A stretch of 64,000 nt of DNA. It comes from Dillenia suffruticosa (Eukaryota > Streptophyta > Magnoliopsida > Dilleniales > Dilleniaceae). Below the pieces are notes generated by a model. It was not told the origin of the DNA. It searched no databases and saw only the letters and a list, made by a program, of their open reading frames with translations. Made by a program: the position numbers and the translations under genes. Positions 35,301 through 46,948 of the stretch are shown piece after piece; the stretch's first letter is position 1, and each line of letters opens with the position of its first letter. The stretch lies in assembly GCA_033439265.1 (NCBI GenBank), contig JAVTVX010000034.1:77001-141000 (forward strand), given 5' to 3'.

Positions 35301-36412
35301 GTTAACCCTACGTTGGGGATTAATTACAATTTTTAACCCCAAAATCAGAATCTTGCATTTTATTTTGTTTAAAATTGACCGCCCAATTTGGTTGAATTAA
35401 TGAATTAAGCAACCTTTTCTACAATTTTTATAAGAAAAAATTTTCCCTTTTTTGCTAAGCACATTTTTATAAGAAATTCTACGACACCATCAACATACAG
35501 CAATAGGACAAATTCCGCCCATCCCATGATGTTTGTCGTGGCACTTTAATGAACGTCACCCAGAGCTTTGTTCGGTTCTGGTCTCAAAAGGAAAGAAATT
35601 TTAAAATAATACTGTTTAAAAAATATTTTTAAATTTAATATTTATATATCGTAATTTCAAGTCATGACATGTACCGTATCACGTCACGACATGAAACTGT
35701 AATGAATAATATTATATCGTGACTATAAGTCACGATATGATATTATTTGAAAATATTTTTTTAACAGTATTATTTTAAATTTTTTTTTAAAAAATAAGTT
35801 TATATCGCGGTCACCTATTCTTGCCACAATGTTAACCAGAAGTAAAAAAGACACTACTTAATTGCTCCAGTCTTAAAGGCCTATGTCCCTATTTGAAATA
35901 AGTATTAGTTCATGAAACAGCACTTGAATGAAAAAAATGAATAAGCCCTCCCTTTTGCAAGTTCACCGCTATATCCAGTCCTTGGGATTTTGGAGAAAAC
36001 ACCTAAACAAAAACAAAATCAAGTAGCAGCTGCTGGTGCCTAATTGCTCAGGTTAAAGAAACATAACAAATTTTGCACTCGAATATCTCAGTGTCATAGC
36101 TTGACTTGGCATGGGGGCATGCCTTCATTTGCTGAACATCTGACCTGTTGATTACTGTCCGTTTAATTAAAATCCTTGCCAACAGAAACAGGCTGACACA
36201 AGTGTGCGAGCTCCAAAAATCAGAGCTGTCAGTGACAGTCACATTACCGACCAGCATATACCATGCACACGACAAAATGCAAGACAAAAACAACAGAAAT
36301 TATTGACTCAATAACCCACAACTGAGCTGATAAAAAATTATATGTATATATGCCCCTACCGAATCAAGCACAACTTTATGAGTAACTGTGTGACGTGAGG
36401 CTTGCAGAGTGC
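35301..36412. other. Intergenic spacer with a MITE
   Basis: AT-rich, no gene. 35596-35786 is a MITE-like palindrome. The rest shows no structure I recognise. Confidence 0.5.
35596..35786. mobile_element. MITE-like element with long inverted ends
   Basis: About 37-bp terminal inverted repeats: AAATTTTAAAATAATACTGT at 35596 and its near-perfect inverse ending at about 35786. The interior has smaller palindromes (ATCGTGACTATAAGTCACGAT near 35723-35743). No coding capacity. Confidence 0.75.
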
Positions 36413-36436
36413 ACGAGAGAGAGAGAGTGAGAGAGA

Positions 36437-36489
<53 letters not shown>
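36413..36489 (+). repeat. (GA)n microsatellite
   Basis: An almost pure GA run interrupted by a few GTGA units. Confidence 0.93.
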
Positions 36490-36491
<2 letters not shown>

Positions 36492-36961
36492 AAAACCTCA
36501 ATTCACATTGAGCAAAGGACCAGACGATTGCCAGTTGCATCAATTAATAAGCCAGGGGCCTAAATATGGAACTTATAACCAACAACAGAGTTACATTGCA
36601 TTATTAAGATCAATCCCATCTAGAAGTATCTAATCAGCAACCTAACCCTGACTACTCTTTCATTTTCATTTATCTTCTGTCTCTGCTTTCTCCAAAAATG
36701 TCTTCTTCAACCAATCAAATGGCTGCAAAAAATAAGCGGGGAAGATGAGATACAGTAAAGAGGAAACTGCGAAAAAAGTTAACTTGAAGGCAATAAGAAT
36801 GTCAGGGTGGGTTTGACAATGTTATGCTTTAGTTTAAGAAACTTGGAAGAGCCCCTCTTCTCAAAACTCATGCGTCTAGGAGTGATGTTTTGGGTTTTTC
36901 AACCCTGAGATTTTTTATATAATAATAAAAAAAAAGAAGCGACCCAACTCTAACACATGCT

Positions 36962-37327
36962 CCAGAGTAGTGAATATAGGTTTCTATAGTCATCAAACAA
37001 GAAAATGCACTAATCAATAAATAATTGCCTAAAATTATAATAAGGTGTGAGCTACAATCTCAAGAGTTATGTAGGCACACTCTTAATACACTCTTAATGC
37101 ACACTCCTAAATTACTAGGAGCACCCTTGACCAGCTTTGTTCAGCCAGAGTAGTGAATATAGGTTTCTAAAGTCATCAAACAAGAAAATGCACTAATCAA
37201 TAAATAATTGCCTAAAATTATAATAAGGTGTGAGCTACAATCTCAAGAGTTATGTAGGCACACTCTTAATACACTCTTAATGCACACTCCTAAATGACTA
37301 GGAGCACCTTGACCAGCTTTGTTCAGC
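36962..37327 (+). repeat. 183-bp tandem duplication
   Basis: Units begin CCAGAGTAGTGAATATAGG at 36962 and 37145 and end at TTTGTTCAGCC. Only a handful of differences separate the copies, so it is recent. The second copy runs into the ORF at 37294. Confidence 0.95.
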
Positions 37328-37617
37328 CACACTCGAAGTTAAAACAATCCAAATTCATAAGAAGACCCAAATTTCTCTCATGTACCCGAGAGAAACCCAA
37401 CTCTGCCTTCCCCTTCCTTTGTCCTCGCCTCCTCCCCTATTCCGCTGCCAAGCCAACATTGTTGCGGAGCAGCAAAGAAAAGTCTGATAGTAATACTTGC
37501 AGTGGCAACGCTGAAGATCTCAAAGGATCACAAGGCTTTGATAGGATGTATGGTAATCAAAGAGCACGAGGTGTTAGGTGGTGGCCGGCCCCGTTTTGGG
37601 CTTTTCATCGGTGGTGA
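37294..37617 (+). CDS. Unrecognised 107-codon ORF, probably not a gene
   Basis: The product is rich in Ser, Arg, Lys and Pro, like an organellar transit peptide (MTRSTLTSFVQPHSKLKQSK onward). The ATG lies within the second copy of the 183-bp duplication and is absent from the first copy (ATTA there), so the start arose after duplication. GC is higher than the surroundings. No family recognised. It could be a captured 5' exon of a plastid protein or chance. Confidence 0.2.
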   Translation: MTRSTLTSFVQPHSKLKQSKFIRRPKFLSCTREKPNSAFPFLCPRLLPYSAAKPTLLRSSKEKSDSNTCSGNAEDLKGSQGFDRMYGNQRARGVRWWPAPFWAFHRW

Positions 37618-38376
37618 CCAGAACAATTTTATTTTATTTTATTTTATTTAATTTTATTTTTTTGGGGGTCGGGTTTCCGCGTTTGTCTGCCGATTTTAGC
37701 CCAACTCTCAACCGGGAGTCGCCGTAGAGCCTAACTCTCAACTTCGATCTTTTATGATTTCTAAGTGCTATTTCGCTGTATCTTTTCAGTGATCGAAGAG
37801 CATCCACTGGAAAGGAGGCCGGGCGCAAAGATGGCTATCAGCCCTTCAGCGAATGTCGTCTGAAGTCTGCTCGACAAGGTGGTGCCCGCAGTGCCCCGTC
37901 ATCTAGACACGTTTCCTACCTATTTACTTATTCCCTATTTTGGTTGGCCGGTTTTAGTTATTTTGGTTTGTACATGGGCTAGTTGTTAGTTTAGGTTGGT
38001 GCCAAAGATGGCTAATGTTTTTTCTAGAGCGCCGACCCCAATGTGCTATCTATTTTGTTGCCCCCTCTCGACGAAAAATCAAAACAGACCAAGTACACAT
38101 GAAATACAAAAGAAAAAGCTTTTGAGGAAATCATGCAATAGTTTTACGCACGTCTAAAACCCAAATTTAATGATTCCTCATCATCCTCTGCAACAATTTT
38201 TTCCCCGGGGGGCCGCCGGGGGGGGGGGGAGAAAAGAAAAGGAAGAAATCTACTTGAACTTTCGTCAATGCAACCGAAGACCTTTCTTCCTATTTGTTTG
38301 TCAGGTCAAATAGCAACAAACCCCACAGTCCGCATCCTTACCAGATTTTAAGTCTCACACCTCCGACCCCAACTAA
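37618..38376. other. Spacer downstream of the rhodanese gene
   Basis: Includes an ATTTT-type repeat (37627-37660), a GC-richer block 37670-37900 with no recognised product, and a G run at 38218-38229. The 3' UTR of the rhodanese gene should lie in the right part. Confidence 0.4.
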
Positions 38377-41300
38377 CTAAACTGAATTTGACAGCTGCGT
38401 GGTGCTCTTCTTCGTTTTGTCTGCTGTTGATGTTGGCCGACGACCCTTGTCAGGACCACCAATGATGCCCCAAGTCTCAAATTGCCATTGTCTTGCTCTT
38501 GCTCTCTCTTTCTCCTCATCAGATTTCAACGAGTAACAGTATGGACAAGAAACTCCATATTCGTACTCTGCAGCTTGCGTGTCAGCATCACTCACAGGCT
38601 GCTTGCATCCATAGCAAAGCTTAAAAGTCCCATGTGCCAGCCCATGCCCCACTGAGACTCGCTTGTCAAATACAAAGCACTCACCTTCCCACAGGCTCTC
38701 AGTTTTTGGGACTTCTTCCAAGTATTTAAGTATCCCACCTTCCAAATGATAAACCTAGTGGACATCAAAAACAATAAACCACTCAGAAACTGATCCCATT
38801 TCATGTCATCAGTCATATCATTTTACTACCCTGTAAGACAGCAGAATCAATGATAAAAACCAGAATTTAAAGAAGCTGCAGGATATGATTAGGAACAGAG
38901 TCCTTGGTTGAGCATACAAACCTCGTTGACCTATGCAGCTTATACTGTTCCTGCTTTTGCATCTTATTACCTTTTATATAAACTAACTCAACTATCCAAA
39001 TACAAATCCTGATAGACTTTAAATTAATACTCGGGGAAATAAAGGGAGAACTTAATCCTTCCACCCCCAAAAAAAATTTCTGCCTGATCAAGGACTATCC
39101 TGCCCATTCTAAAAATGCATATAATACAAGATTGCTTCTTCAACTGGTCAAAAGAAACCTTTACTAAGGTGTGATGCAACTATAAGCTGTTTACCTACAG
39201 AGAAGATTTTCTTCTTTCTCCCCCTTTTCCCCTTTGCAGGGTTAGGAGTTTAGAACTTGAGAGAAAGTTAAAGAAAAGCTTTACTAGCTATATGTGCATG
39301 AAAAAGAGCTCCAAAACAGAATTACCTCTTTAAAACCTTTGCTGAGAAGAAAACTCGAAGCTTTCTCACAACGAATTCCACCAGTGCAATACATGGCAAC
39401 CTTGCTTGGCATGTTTGCTTGAGATCCTAAGTCTTGCTGGAGGTTTCCATCAAGAGAATCTAACCCAGGCTTTGAATGCCCACCAACTAGTTTTTCACCT
39501 TGGAATTGATTATCCACCCAAGATGGAAATTCCCTGAATGCTGTGGTATATGGATCAACGGCTCCCTTGAACTTCCCAATCCTAGTTTCGTAGTTATTCC
39601 TCACATCAATTACCACCTGATGATAAGCAATGTCAGTAAAAGCTATTGAAAAAGAGGTTATGCACTCCATTTTCACCATCTAGTAATCATGGATAATAAA
39701 AAATTGGAAACTGTGCCAATGTTTGACTCCCAACACTCATCGAACGCTTGGACACGTGTCTATCACTTGATGAAGTATGTCCCATTATTTATTGTTCCCT
39801 CGGACACTTCTAGAATATTTTTTAGTCGCTCTAAAGACACTTTACAAAGTTGTCATTTTTTAAACATGACATAATACATTCTTACAAAACATATTCAAAT
39901 TATACCACCCTTTTGGGGCACATGCATAGAGTTTATAACTACAAAAACAACTAATGGTCTGGCAAAGAAAGGAAACAGAAAGAGAGAGAGAGAGAGAGGG
40001 GGGGGGGAAATGTAGTTCATATCATAGTTGACTATTATTTGAAAATTTTCCTCAGAATTTGTTGATCATGAAACAATTCCACATCGGAGAAGAAAGGCTT
40101 CCTAAGAAGCTTGAAAATGATGACAGAGAAATAAAATATTCTTGTGAATATTGATTTCTTTTTCCTTTTTTTTTGGGCATTTTTTGCAAGAAGGTTTTAG
40201 GTTACAGCATAAGAAATTTGACACGTCAAAATTGTCCCAGGTGCAAATGGCAACAATGGAGCTCAAATTGAACATTGAAGAAGATGGGAAGGGAATGGAA
40301 AGCAGAAAAAACTGTAAATGAATGGGGGAAGATTCGGAAGAACTGATATGTAATAGTTGAATTAAAGGAGTTTAATGGGTAAGATGTGGAAGGGCTGAAA
40401 ATCGTAAACGTTGTGTTTTTAAAATCCTAGCCCTTATTTTTTTGTCTGAAATAAATATGTAGGTTATTCATCTAAAAAATGCTTGGAGATCTTGAATCGC
40501 AAGGACCTCTTCTCTTTATAATAGTTATAGATGTCTATATACATTAAAATAATATTTTTATGGCACATCTAAACTGTGTCCACGTCTTATTATTCTTGGA
40601 AATCTAACAGATTCCGTCTCTGTGCTTGATAGTTCACCATCAATATGCCCAGTTTAGTCATTGACCGTTTGATGTGCCAGATGAGGATTAGCTGAAAAAT
40701 AAGTTGTGCACGGTTTTTATGTTAATTTATCCCATTCCCAGTAAACAACCTCAGGTATTTGCATTTAAAAAAATGATGCGAAAGTCAGAAAACAGCAAAG
40801 TGATAAATAAAAAAAGCAACAGGCATAGCTCAAGGAAAGTTACTTACGGTATCTGGATCAGTAATCAATGCATTCCAATCTTTAGGTCTTACATACGTCC
40901 CCACTCTTTCTGCAGGTGATACATCAGGCATTCCAAGAGAAACAATCTGATTAAAACATATAGATAAAAAGAAAACGATAAAACGTTAGCCAAAACAGAA
41001 GCATAAAATTAACAAACAAAAGTATTCCGAAGACTGTAGTAGGAAAATTTATCTAACCAATTAAGTTCAAGGTCACTTTTGGTTTTGGCAGAAAATACCT
41101 CTTTCTTCAGTTTGACTCTCACATGATCCCATCGGAAGGGTGCATCTTCCCCTGCTGCAAGAGGAGAGCTGGATGAGTGACCATGATGGATAGCTTCTTC
41201 TTCAGGACTAACAGGTGATTCCACTTGTCGAAGTCCTTTTAAGCGGTCATCATTCTGGATAAATTCAAGAACTCTTTTGACCGATTCACGGGTTCCACAA

Positions 41301-42204
41301 ATACTTCCATTGATTCCTTCAGGAGCAAGAATAATACCCCCTGAAACCCGCTGGAGGAGATCAGCTTGGTGAATATGGCAGCTCACATAACCAATAAAAT
41401 GCAATCCATGTTAATGAAAAATGCAGCAACAAACTCTATCATGAGTATCAATTTCAATATTAAGCCAGCGTACATGCTATTGCTACGTATATATATCCAC
41501 ATATTATTAATATTAGAATTTCAATATGCTACTGACACCGATACTATATTTGTGGTGCTAGAAGAAGAAAAACGCAACAGCAACACCCATCACCAATAGA
41601 GAGGAATCCTGTACATCTATCCTGTACAGGCAAAATGCATCATAACGAGGTTGAGATTTGGGGGAAAGTTAAAAAAATAAAAATAAAAATAAAAGAGAGA
41701 GAGAGAAGAGGACGGAGATAGAAAATTTACCAGTTGCTGACAGAGATCCTTCAAGGGTTTCCGGAAGAGGGAGTGGTCAGGGAAATCAGCGAACTTGTAG
41801 AAGGAGACGACGACAAGAGGAACAGAAGGATCAAGAGGGCTGCTTCCGGATTCTTCCTCCGCCGAGGCTGAGTGAACCTGAGCCTGGACGAGGACGGGAT
41901 TCGGATTTGCGAGGGAAGACAAGGTCATGGCGCAAGGGAAGGTGTGAGGGTTCGAGACTCTGAAACCTGGGAGAGACGCGGAGGAGCAACAGGTTTTCAT
42001 CGTATTCATGGGGTTGCCGCTCTTGTGCATCTGGAAATTAGGATTAGGTTTTGGGTTAGAGGAAGGCGATGAAGACGACAGCATCCTCACCCTCAGCGAC
42101 GGCCACAAGGAGGACGGCTTTCTCGTTCTCCTTCTAAACCTCAGAGTCTGAGTCAGACAACCTAGCAGAGGCCCTGATTTTACTAGCATATTTTGCCCGC
42201 ACAT
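38377..42204 (-). CDS. STR7: Chloroplast-type rhodanese, STR7-like, TrhO/YceA family
   Basis: Five exons on -: 42204-41731, 41350-41099, 40946-40848, 39616-39326, 38754-38377. Phases are all zero and junctions GT-AG; the sum is 497 codons plus stop. The N-terminal 60 residues are basic and Ser-rich, a likely transit peptide. Residues 120-270 form the N-terminal domain ([16 protein letters not shown]). The rhodanese domain carries [10 protein letters not shown] and active-site [13 protein letters not shown] (Cys352). The last exon has [24 protein letters not shown] and two CxxC pairs (CYGC, CPYC), a probable zinc site. This layout matches bacterial TrhO (YceA), which hydroxylates U34 of tRNA; a plastid tRNA role is inference. 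It matches Arabidopsis AT2G40760 by recall. The start at 42204 is the first ATG; 42189 is an alternative. Confidence 0.93.
39617..40847 (-). other. STR7: Rhodanese intron 3 (1231 bp)
   Basis: AT-rich intron with a short AG run followed by G run at 39982-40008. No insertion recognised. Confidence 0.75.
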
Positions 42205-43462
42205 CACAACACTCAACACACCCTCTCTCCATCGTACTTTCCTTCCTCCGAGAAGCGGCAGGTGATGCTGCGGTTCTGGACCAGGGAAAGGCCCAACCCT
42301 AGCCCAAAGTACTGTCCACTGCCAGACCCATTTGTTGAAAATTTCCTTCTGTATGCATTGTCATTGTGTTTGTGGATGCAGCGATAAAGCAAATATTTTT
42401 TAAAATTGAGTGAACACCTAATTTCTAACATTAAGCACCATTGATGAGCCAAAGACAATTGCATAAATTTACATCATTTGCATGAACAAAAATAAGCATA
42501 AAATACACCAGCAAATAAAAGCATTTTTCAACTTCCAACAACTTGAATTTTACCGCTTAAACTTGACAAGTCAAAGGCTGCATTGACTTTCTCTTCTTGG
42601 CATATCGTCTCTCATTGACGTCCTTAGTAGGAAACCACTAACCAATGAAGCTTTTTTGCCACTCGGTTTGGAGTCTTGCAGCAATAAAGCTTCTTCGGGT
42701 TTTGGAACCAATGGCCCTTTTTGACACAAACGCCACCTACTATTGAGATATGAAGATTTTCCAATGACTAGCATCCATGTTATTGCTAAAATTGTATGAG
42801 GAGCATAATAAATTTGGGGAGGCACAGAAGAGTTGAGAAGAGGAGAAACAAGGACAATCTGGGGAGGCAAAATCTTTTTATAGAGCTAGTGTTAAAAGGA
42901 AGCATTTTTTTTTTATATTTTATATATTTTTATCACCTGAACGCATTTTTAACCAGAAGTCATTGTGAGTAAAAGATACAAAATATTATAATATTTAAAT
43001 TATAAATTAAAAAGTATTTTGCACAGTGCTGCGCAAAATCAGAGCAATAGGTTCCCAACGCTATAGTCCTTGCACTAATTTTATCAATGTTTTAACCATG
43101 AATGAAACTTTCCATCATCCCAACAAAAGTCCCATTTTCCTTTTCTTTTCTTTTGTCTTCTGCAAGACATACGTGCCTCGCAGTCTTTTTGAAGGCTTCT
43201 GAGCTTCCATTTATTTTAGATAGATAAAAGGGCGAATTTGCAGCAATAATAATTTTCGTTTAGCAACAACAATAACACCTTTTAACCTAAAAGGTTGCCT
43301 CCAGCGAAAGAAAAAATAGTATATAACTACACAATTTATTGTATAATAACCATGTACACTAATTCACGAAAAGATTGGCTTTTTGAAAAACTCTACACGT
43401 CTATATATATATATTTTTTCTAATTCCAGTTAATATATACTATAAATTGAATAAGATAAGAT

Positions 43463-43555
<93 letters not shown>

Positions 43556-44366
43556 GTAAAGGACAGTAAAATGGAGAAGAGGGTAGCCAAATGGTGACAA
43601 TGCCAATTTCCACCAGGGCATATTGTTTTCTCGTTTGCAACTAGGATTCTTATAATATCTGATGATAAAAAGTGGCAGTTTCGATTGCAACCTCTCCTCG
43701 GTTCTTTTGTAACAGAAATTGCATCGAATGCTAAAATTTATCGGCATAAAGATTATCGACCATAAGAAATCTTTTATAACCTTAAGAAACCCTACATTGC
43801 AAGCTGTATTTTTCTTTTTCACTTTAATTGAGAAATATTTGAAATAAAATGAAAATACATACAGTCGACCAGTGAAGCGGGGAGAAAAGGTTATCCTCCC
43901 ACCCCAAAAAAGATAATTGTTTCCAAACCATGTTAATTTTAGAGTATTTATAAAAATTAAAACTATTCGATCGAAACCCGCTTTCATTGCATTTAACTAT
44001 TTAAGTTATTATTTACCAAAATAAAATTGATCAAATTAAATTGTAACCCGGGGGAACGGATCAATCTTTTACAATAAGTTTGATGGTCTCACCTTTATAT
44101 GCCTTAAATTTCCGGTGAAACCTTGATTTAGAAATGTAAAATTATCATAAAAAGGAAAAATAAAAAGAATTGACAGAATTATGCAAGCTAAAAGAAAGAA
44201 AGAAAGAAAGAAAAAAAAATCAGGTTGGTCATACAAGAGAGGCGATGTGGCCTCCTGTTGGTCTTGATATGGAGGTTAGGGGAATCCCCGGCTGCGGAGG
44301 CATACTAAGCTAAAGGCAGTCGTAGTGCTAATATTGTAGTGTAGTAGGCGGTTGGTCCAAATTGAA
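42205..44366. other. Spacer between rhodanese and WRKY genes
   Basis: Contains the divergent promoter side of the rhodanese gene (42205-42560), a weak 67-codon ORF on - near 42571-42775, a compound microsatellite at 43465-43552, and otherwise AT-rich sequence. No other gene recognised. Confidence 0.5.
43465..43552 (+). repeat. (TA)n(GA)n compound microsatellite
   Basis: About 15 AT units run directly into more than 25 GA units. Confidence 0.95.
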
Positions 44367-46948
44367 TTAATTAATGTTTCTTCTTTCGTCCTCCCATTTA
44401 TCTTCTGCAGAGGGAAAGATAAGATCCATGCTGTTGTTGCTGCTGCTGCCGGAGTTAAACATTACATCAGCCAAGTCAACTACTGGATATTGATCTGCTG
44501 CAGCTTCTCTACCATATCGGACAGTGGTAGTGGTGGTGGATGGACCTGCAGCACTGCTGCTGCTACTGGTATCGTAAATGTGCAAGCTGCACGAATCAAT
44601 TAAGTACGAAGCATTGACAGTGGCCTCTGATCCAGCTGGTTTCAATTCCATGGACAGCCATGATTTCCCTACATCTACACTACTCATTGAGATTGAAGCC
44701 GGCGCAAGCTGTTGTCCTATTGTGGTTTGGATCATCTCTTGGCATGTCAAAGAGAAAGAAGCTGGTGGTGGTGGTGGTGGTGGTGGAGCTGGAGGCAGCG
44801 GTGGCGGTGGAGCAACGGAGGGGGCAGTAGAGGACATGTGGCAGGTGTGGTGGTCCTTGTACGTGACTTCATAAGTATACGGGTCGTGGTCCAGTCGCTG
44901 CACTTGCTTCTTCGCGGGGCATCCATATGTTTTCTGGTGAGTGCATCTATAATAAGCCCTGAATAACAACAGAGCAACAAGTTTTTGTCTTTTTATGTCG
45001 TTGTCATACATGATGATTCACTACTTGCATGAGAAAATCGGAGCAGTTTCTACATCATTGTCACGAAATTAACCGTACCATTGTTATTTTGCATAAAAAA
45101 AAAACCTTCACGTTTCAACCTCAACAGGGTCGAACAGACCAAGTCAGCGTTGTAATATGTTCCAATTCCTAGTCAGCTTGATGATTCTTAGTTTGGTCTA
45201 TTTAAATATAAAAAGATTCACAACTAGAGAAAGGGTAAAACTAGCCCAGCGTGACGAAGACCTTGACAATTCTTGGGGCCAATTTTGCCTTTGACCGCGT
45301 CCAAAAACTTTTATCATGCAAGCCTAGCGTGGCATATATTCATGATGGGAATTTTGTCTACATTTTAGCCACGCAGGACAATAGGATGTTAAATAAACTA
45401 CAATATAGAAAGTTTATGAAAGGGGCCATCCATGCCATTCATTTAAAATTTGCCCCTGATGAGTACCCAAACAATTCATGGCATTGAACCCTAGTATCCA
45501 TAGAAATTATGATCATTAGATTATTATTCAATCGTTAAGATCAATTTATTATATAGTCCCATATAAATAGGGACCACTGAATATTAAAGCAAAGTTCATG
45601 AATATCTTACTACCTCTATACTCTTAAATACTTTAGAAAATCATGATTCAAATATTTGATTCATGTGAGAAAATCATATGTAAATTTCATTCTAATTAGC
45701 TACTACAAAAACAATCAAATGAATTATGATAAACCCAAAGGGGGGAAAAAAGAAAAAGGAGTTTTGGAGAAAGCACAAAGAAAAAATGGGTGTCATTTGA
45801 TTAGGCAATTTACCTGGGGAATCTTGAGTTGAGAATATCTTTCTGACCATATTTTCTCCATGTATAACCATCCTCTGGTGGTATCTCAGTATTTCCCACA
45901 CGAGGAGCTGGCACAAATCTGGTCTCTCTTTCTGCCTCATGCTTCCTGCTACACATGCACTAACGTATTCAAATCAAGAAAAGTCTCCTACAATTCCTTC
46001 TCCAAATTTCCCTTGCTTGTTTCATTTTATTTTCTTACCAATTTACAACTCAATTTCCGAACAAGCCACAGTGGTAACATGCAAGTCTCTGTTTAATAAC
46101 AACACTAGTTCAGCTAATGAAGTCTCTATAAATGTTGCAACTAGAGACATTGGTTAACCTCCGGTAGAATTGGGGGATTTGCATAAGTTTCGAACAATCA
46201 TTTGTAAGAAAATTACCAGTATTTTAGATGGAAGGGTTCAATTTCTTGTGCAAAATGTTCGGCAGAAGAAAATACTACTCGACCCAAAAAAAATGCATAT
46301 TAATTGTAAGCGGCAATTGAAAGAAACTGGTGACGTTGAATTTATCATAACCTATAAAAGGTTAATAAAGATGATCAAGATGAAGTCTTGCCTCCTCCTT
46401 GTGGCAGCAGAATTTAAAAGCTGAATGTCTCCTATGGCACTTGTAAATGTTGTGGAAGTGTCCATACTAGTTGCACGTCCACCCAACTCAAGGACCCTTA
46501 GCCCCCCACCCGCCATGGCCATTTCATGATCTATTTCGCCAGCAGGAATCTTGTTTTCTGGAGCAGGACTTTTTCCTCCCAAAAGACGGGGTGTATGGAT
46601 GACATGATGTATGTCCACAGGTGGTTGTGAGGAGGAGCTAAATCTCAGCCACTCAGGCAGCAGTGGGTTAGGAGGCTGCAGTGATTGAGATGAACTAGCA
46701 TGGTGCGGGTGACCCTGATCTGAGAACATCATTGGGTCTTGATCACGTGCATAATCATCTGTCATGATCAGTCGGTCCCTAGCATTAGCGAACAATTGTA
46801 TGACCTCTTCACAAGATTTGTGGAGAAGGTTTGGGTTGTTGGCTAAGTTCGTGAGATTTGATTCCAGCTCTCTAGCCGCTTTGCATGCTGAATACACCAA
46901 AGATATAATCTCATTCGTGCTGTAGTTTTCTCTGCATAACTTCTCCAT
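44367..46948 (-). CDS. WRKY55: Group III WRKY transcription factor, WRKY55-like
   Basis: Three exons on -: 46948-46392, 45945-45814, 44958-44367, in total 426 codons plus stop. Exon 2 holds GYTWRKYGQKDILNSRFPR with the DNA-binding heptad at residues 215-221. Exon 3 gives the zinc site C235-x7-C243-x23-H267-x-C269, the C2HC form of group III. The intron inside the WRKY domain, after FPR, is the conserved position. Residues 1-60 are helical. A Pro-rich stretch follows the zinc site. Intron 1 fits only a GC donor (AG|GCAAGA). WRKY proteins bind W-boxes (TTGAC) in the nucleus; group III members act in defence and senescence. By recall it matches AT2G40740. Confidence 0.92.
45946..46391 (-). other. 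WRKY55: WRKY intron 1, probable GC-AG intron
   Basis: The exon 1 frame runs into a stop unless it splices at AG|GCAAGA (GC at 46391-46390). With acceptor GTAGCAG ending at 45946, the Arg codon is restored and the frame continues into RKHEAERETRF. Confidence 0.8.

Noticed and set aside
42571-42775. 67-codon ORF on - starting at an ATG near 42775, downstream of a TATAAAA-like string near 42878
   Set aside because: Looked at as a small signalling peptide, but no signal sequence and no known peptide motif at its C-terminus; kept out for lack of support.
43430-43987. 185-codon ORF on - with long Ser-Leu and Ile-Tyr runs
   Set aside because: It is open only because it crosses the (TA)n(GA)n microsatellite; no domain.
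44578-44980. Several ORFs of 77-98 codons on both strands, with Trp/Gly or His runs
   Set aside because: They are other-frame readings of the Pro/Thr-rich end of the WRKY exon 3 and its (GGT)n-like tract.
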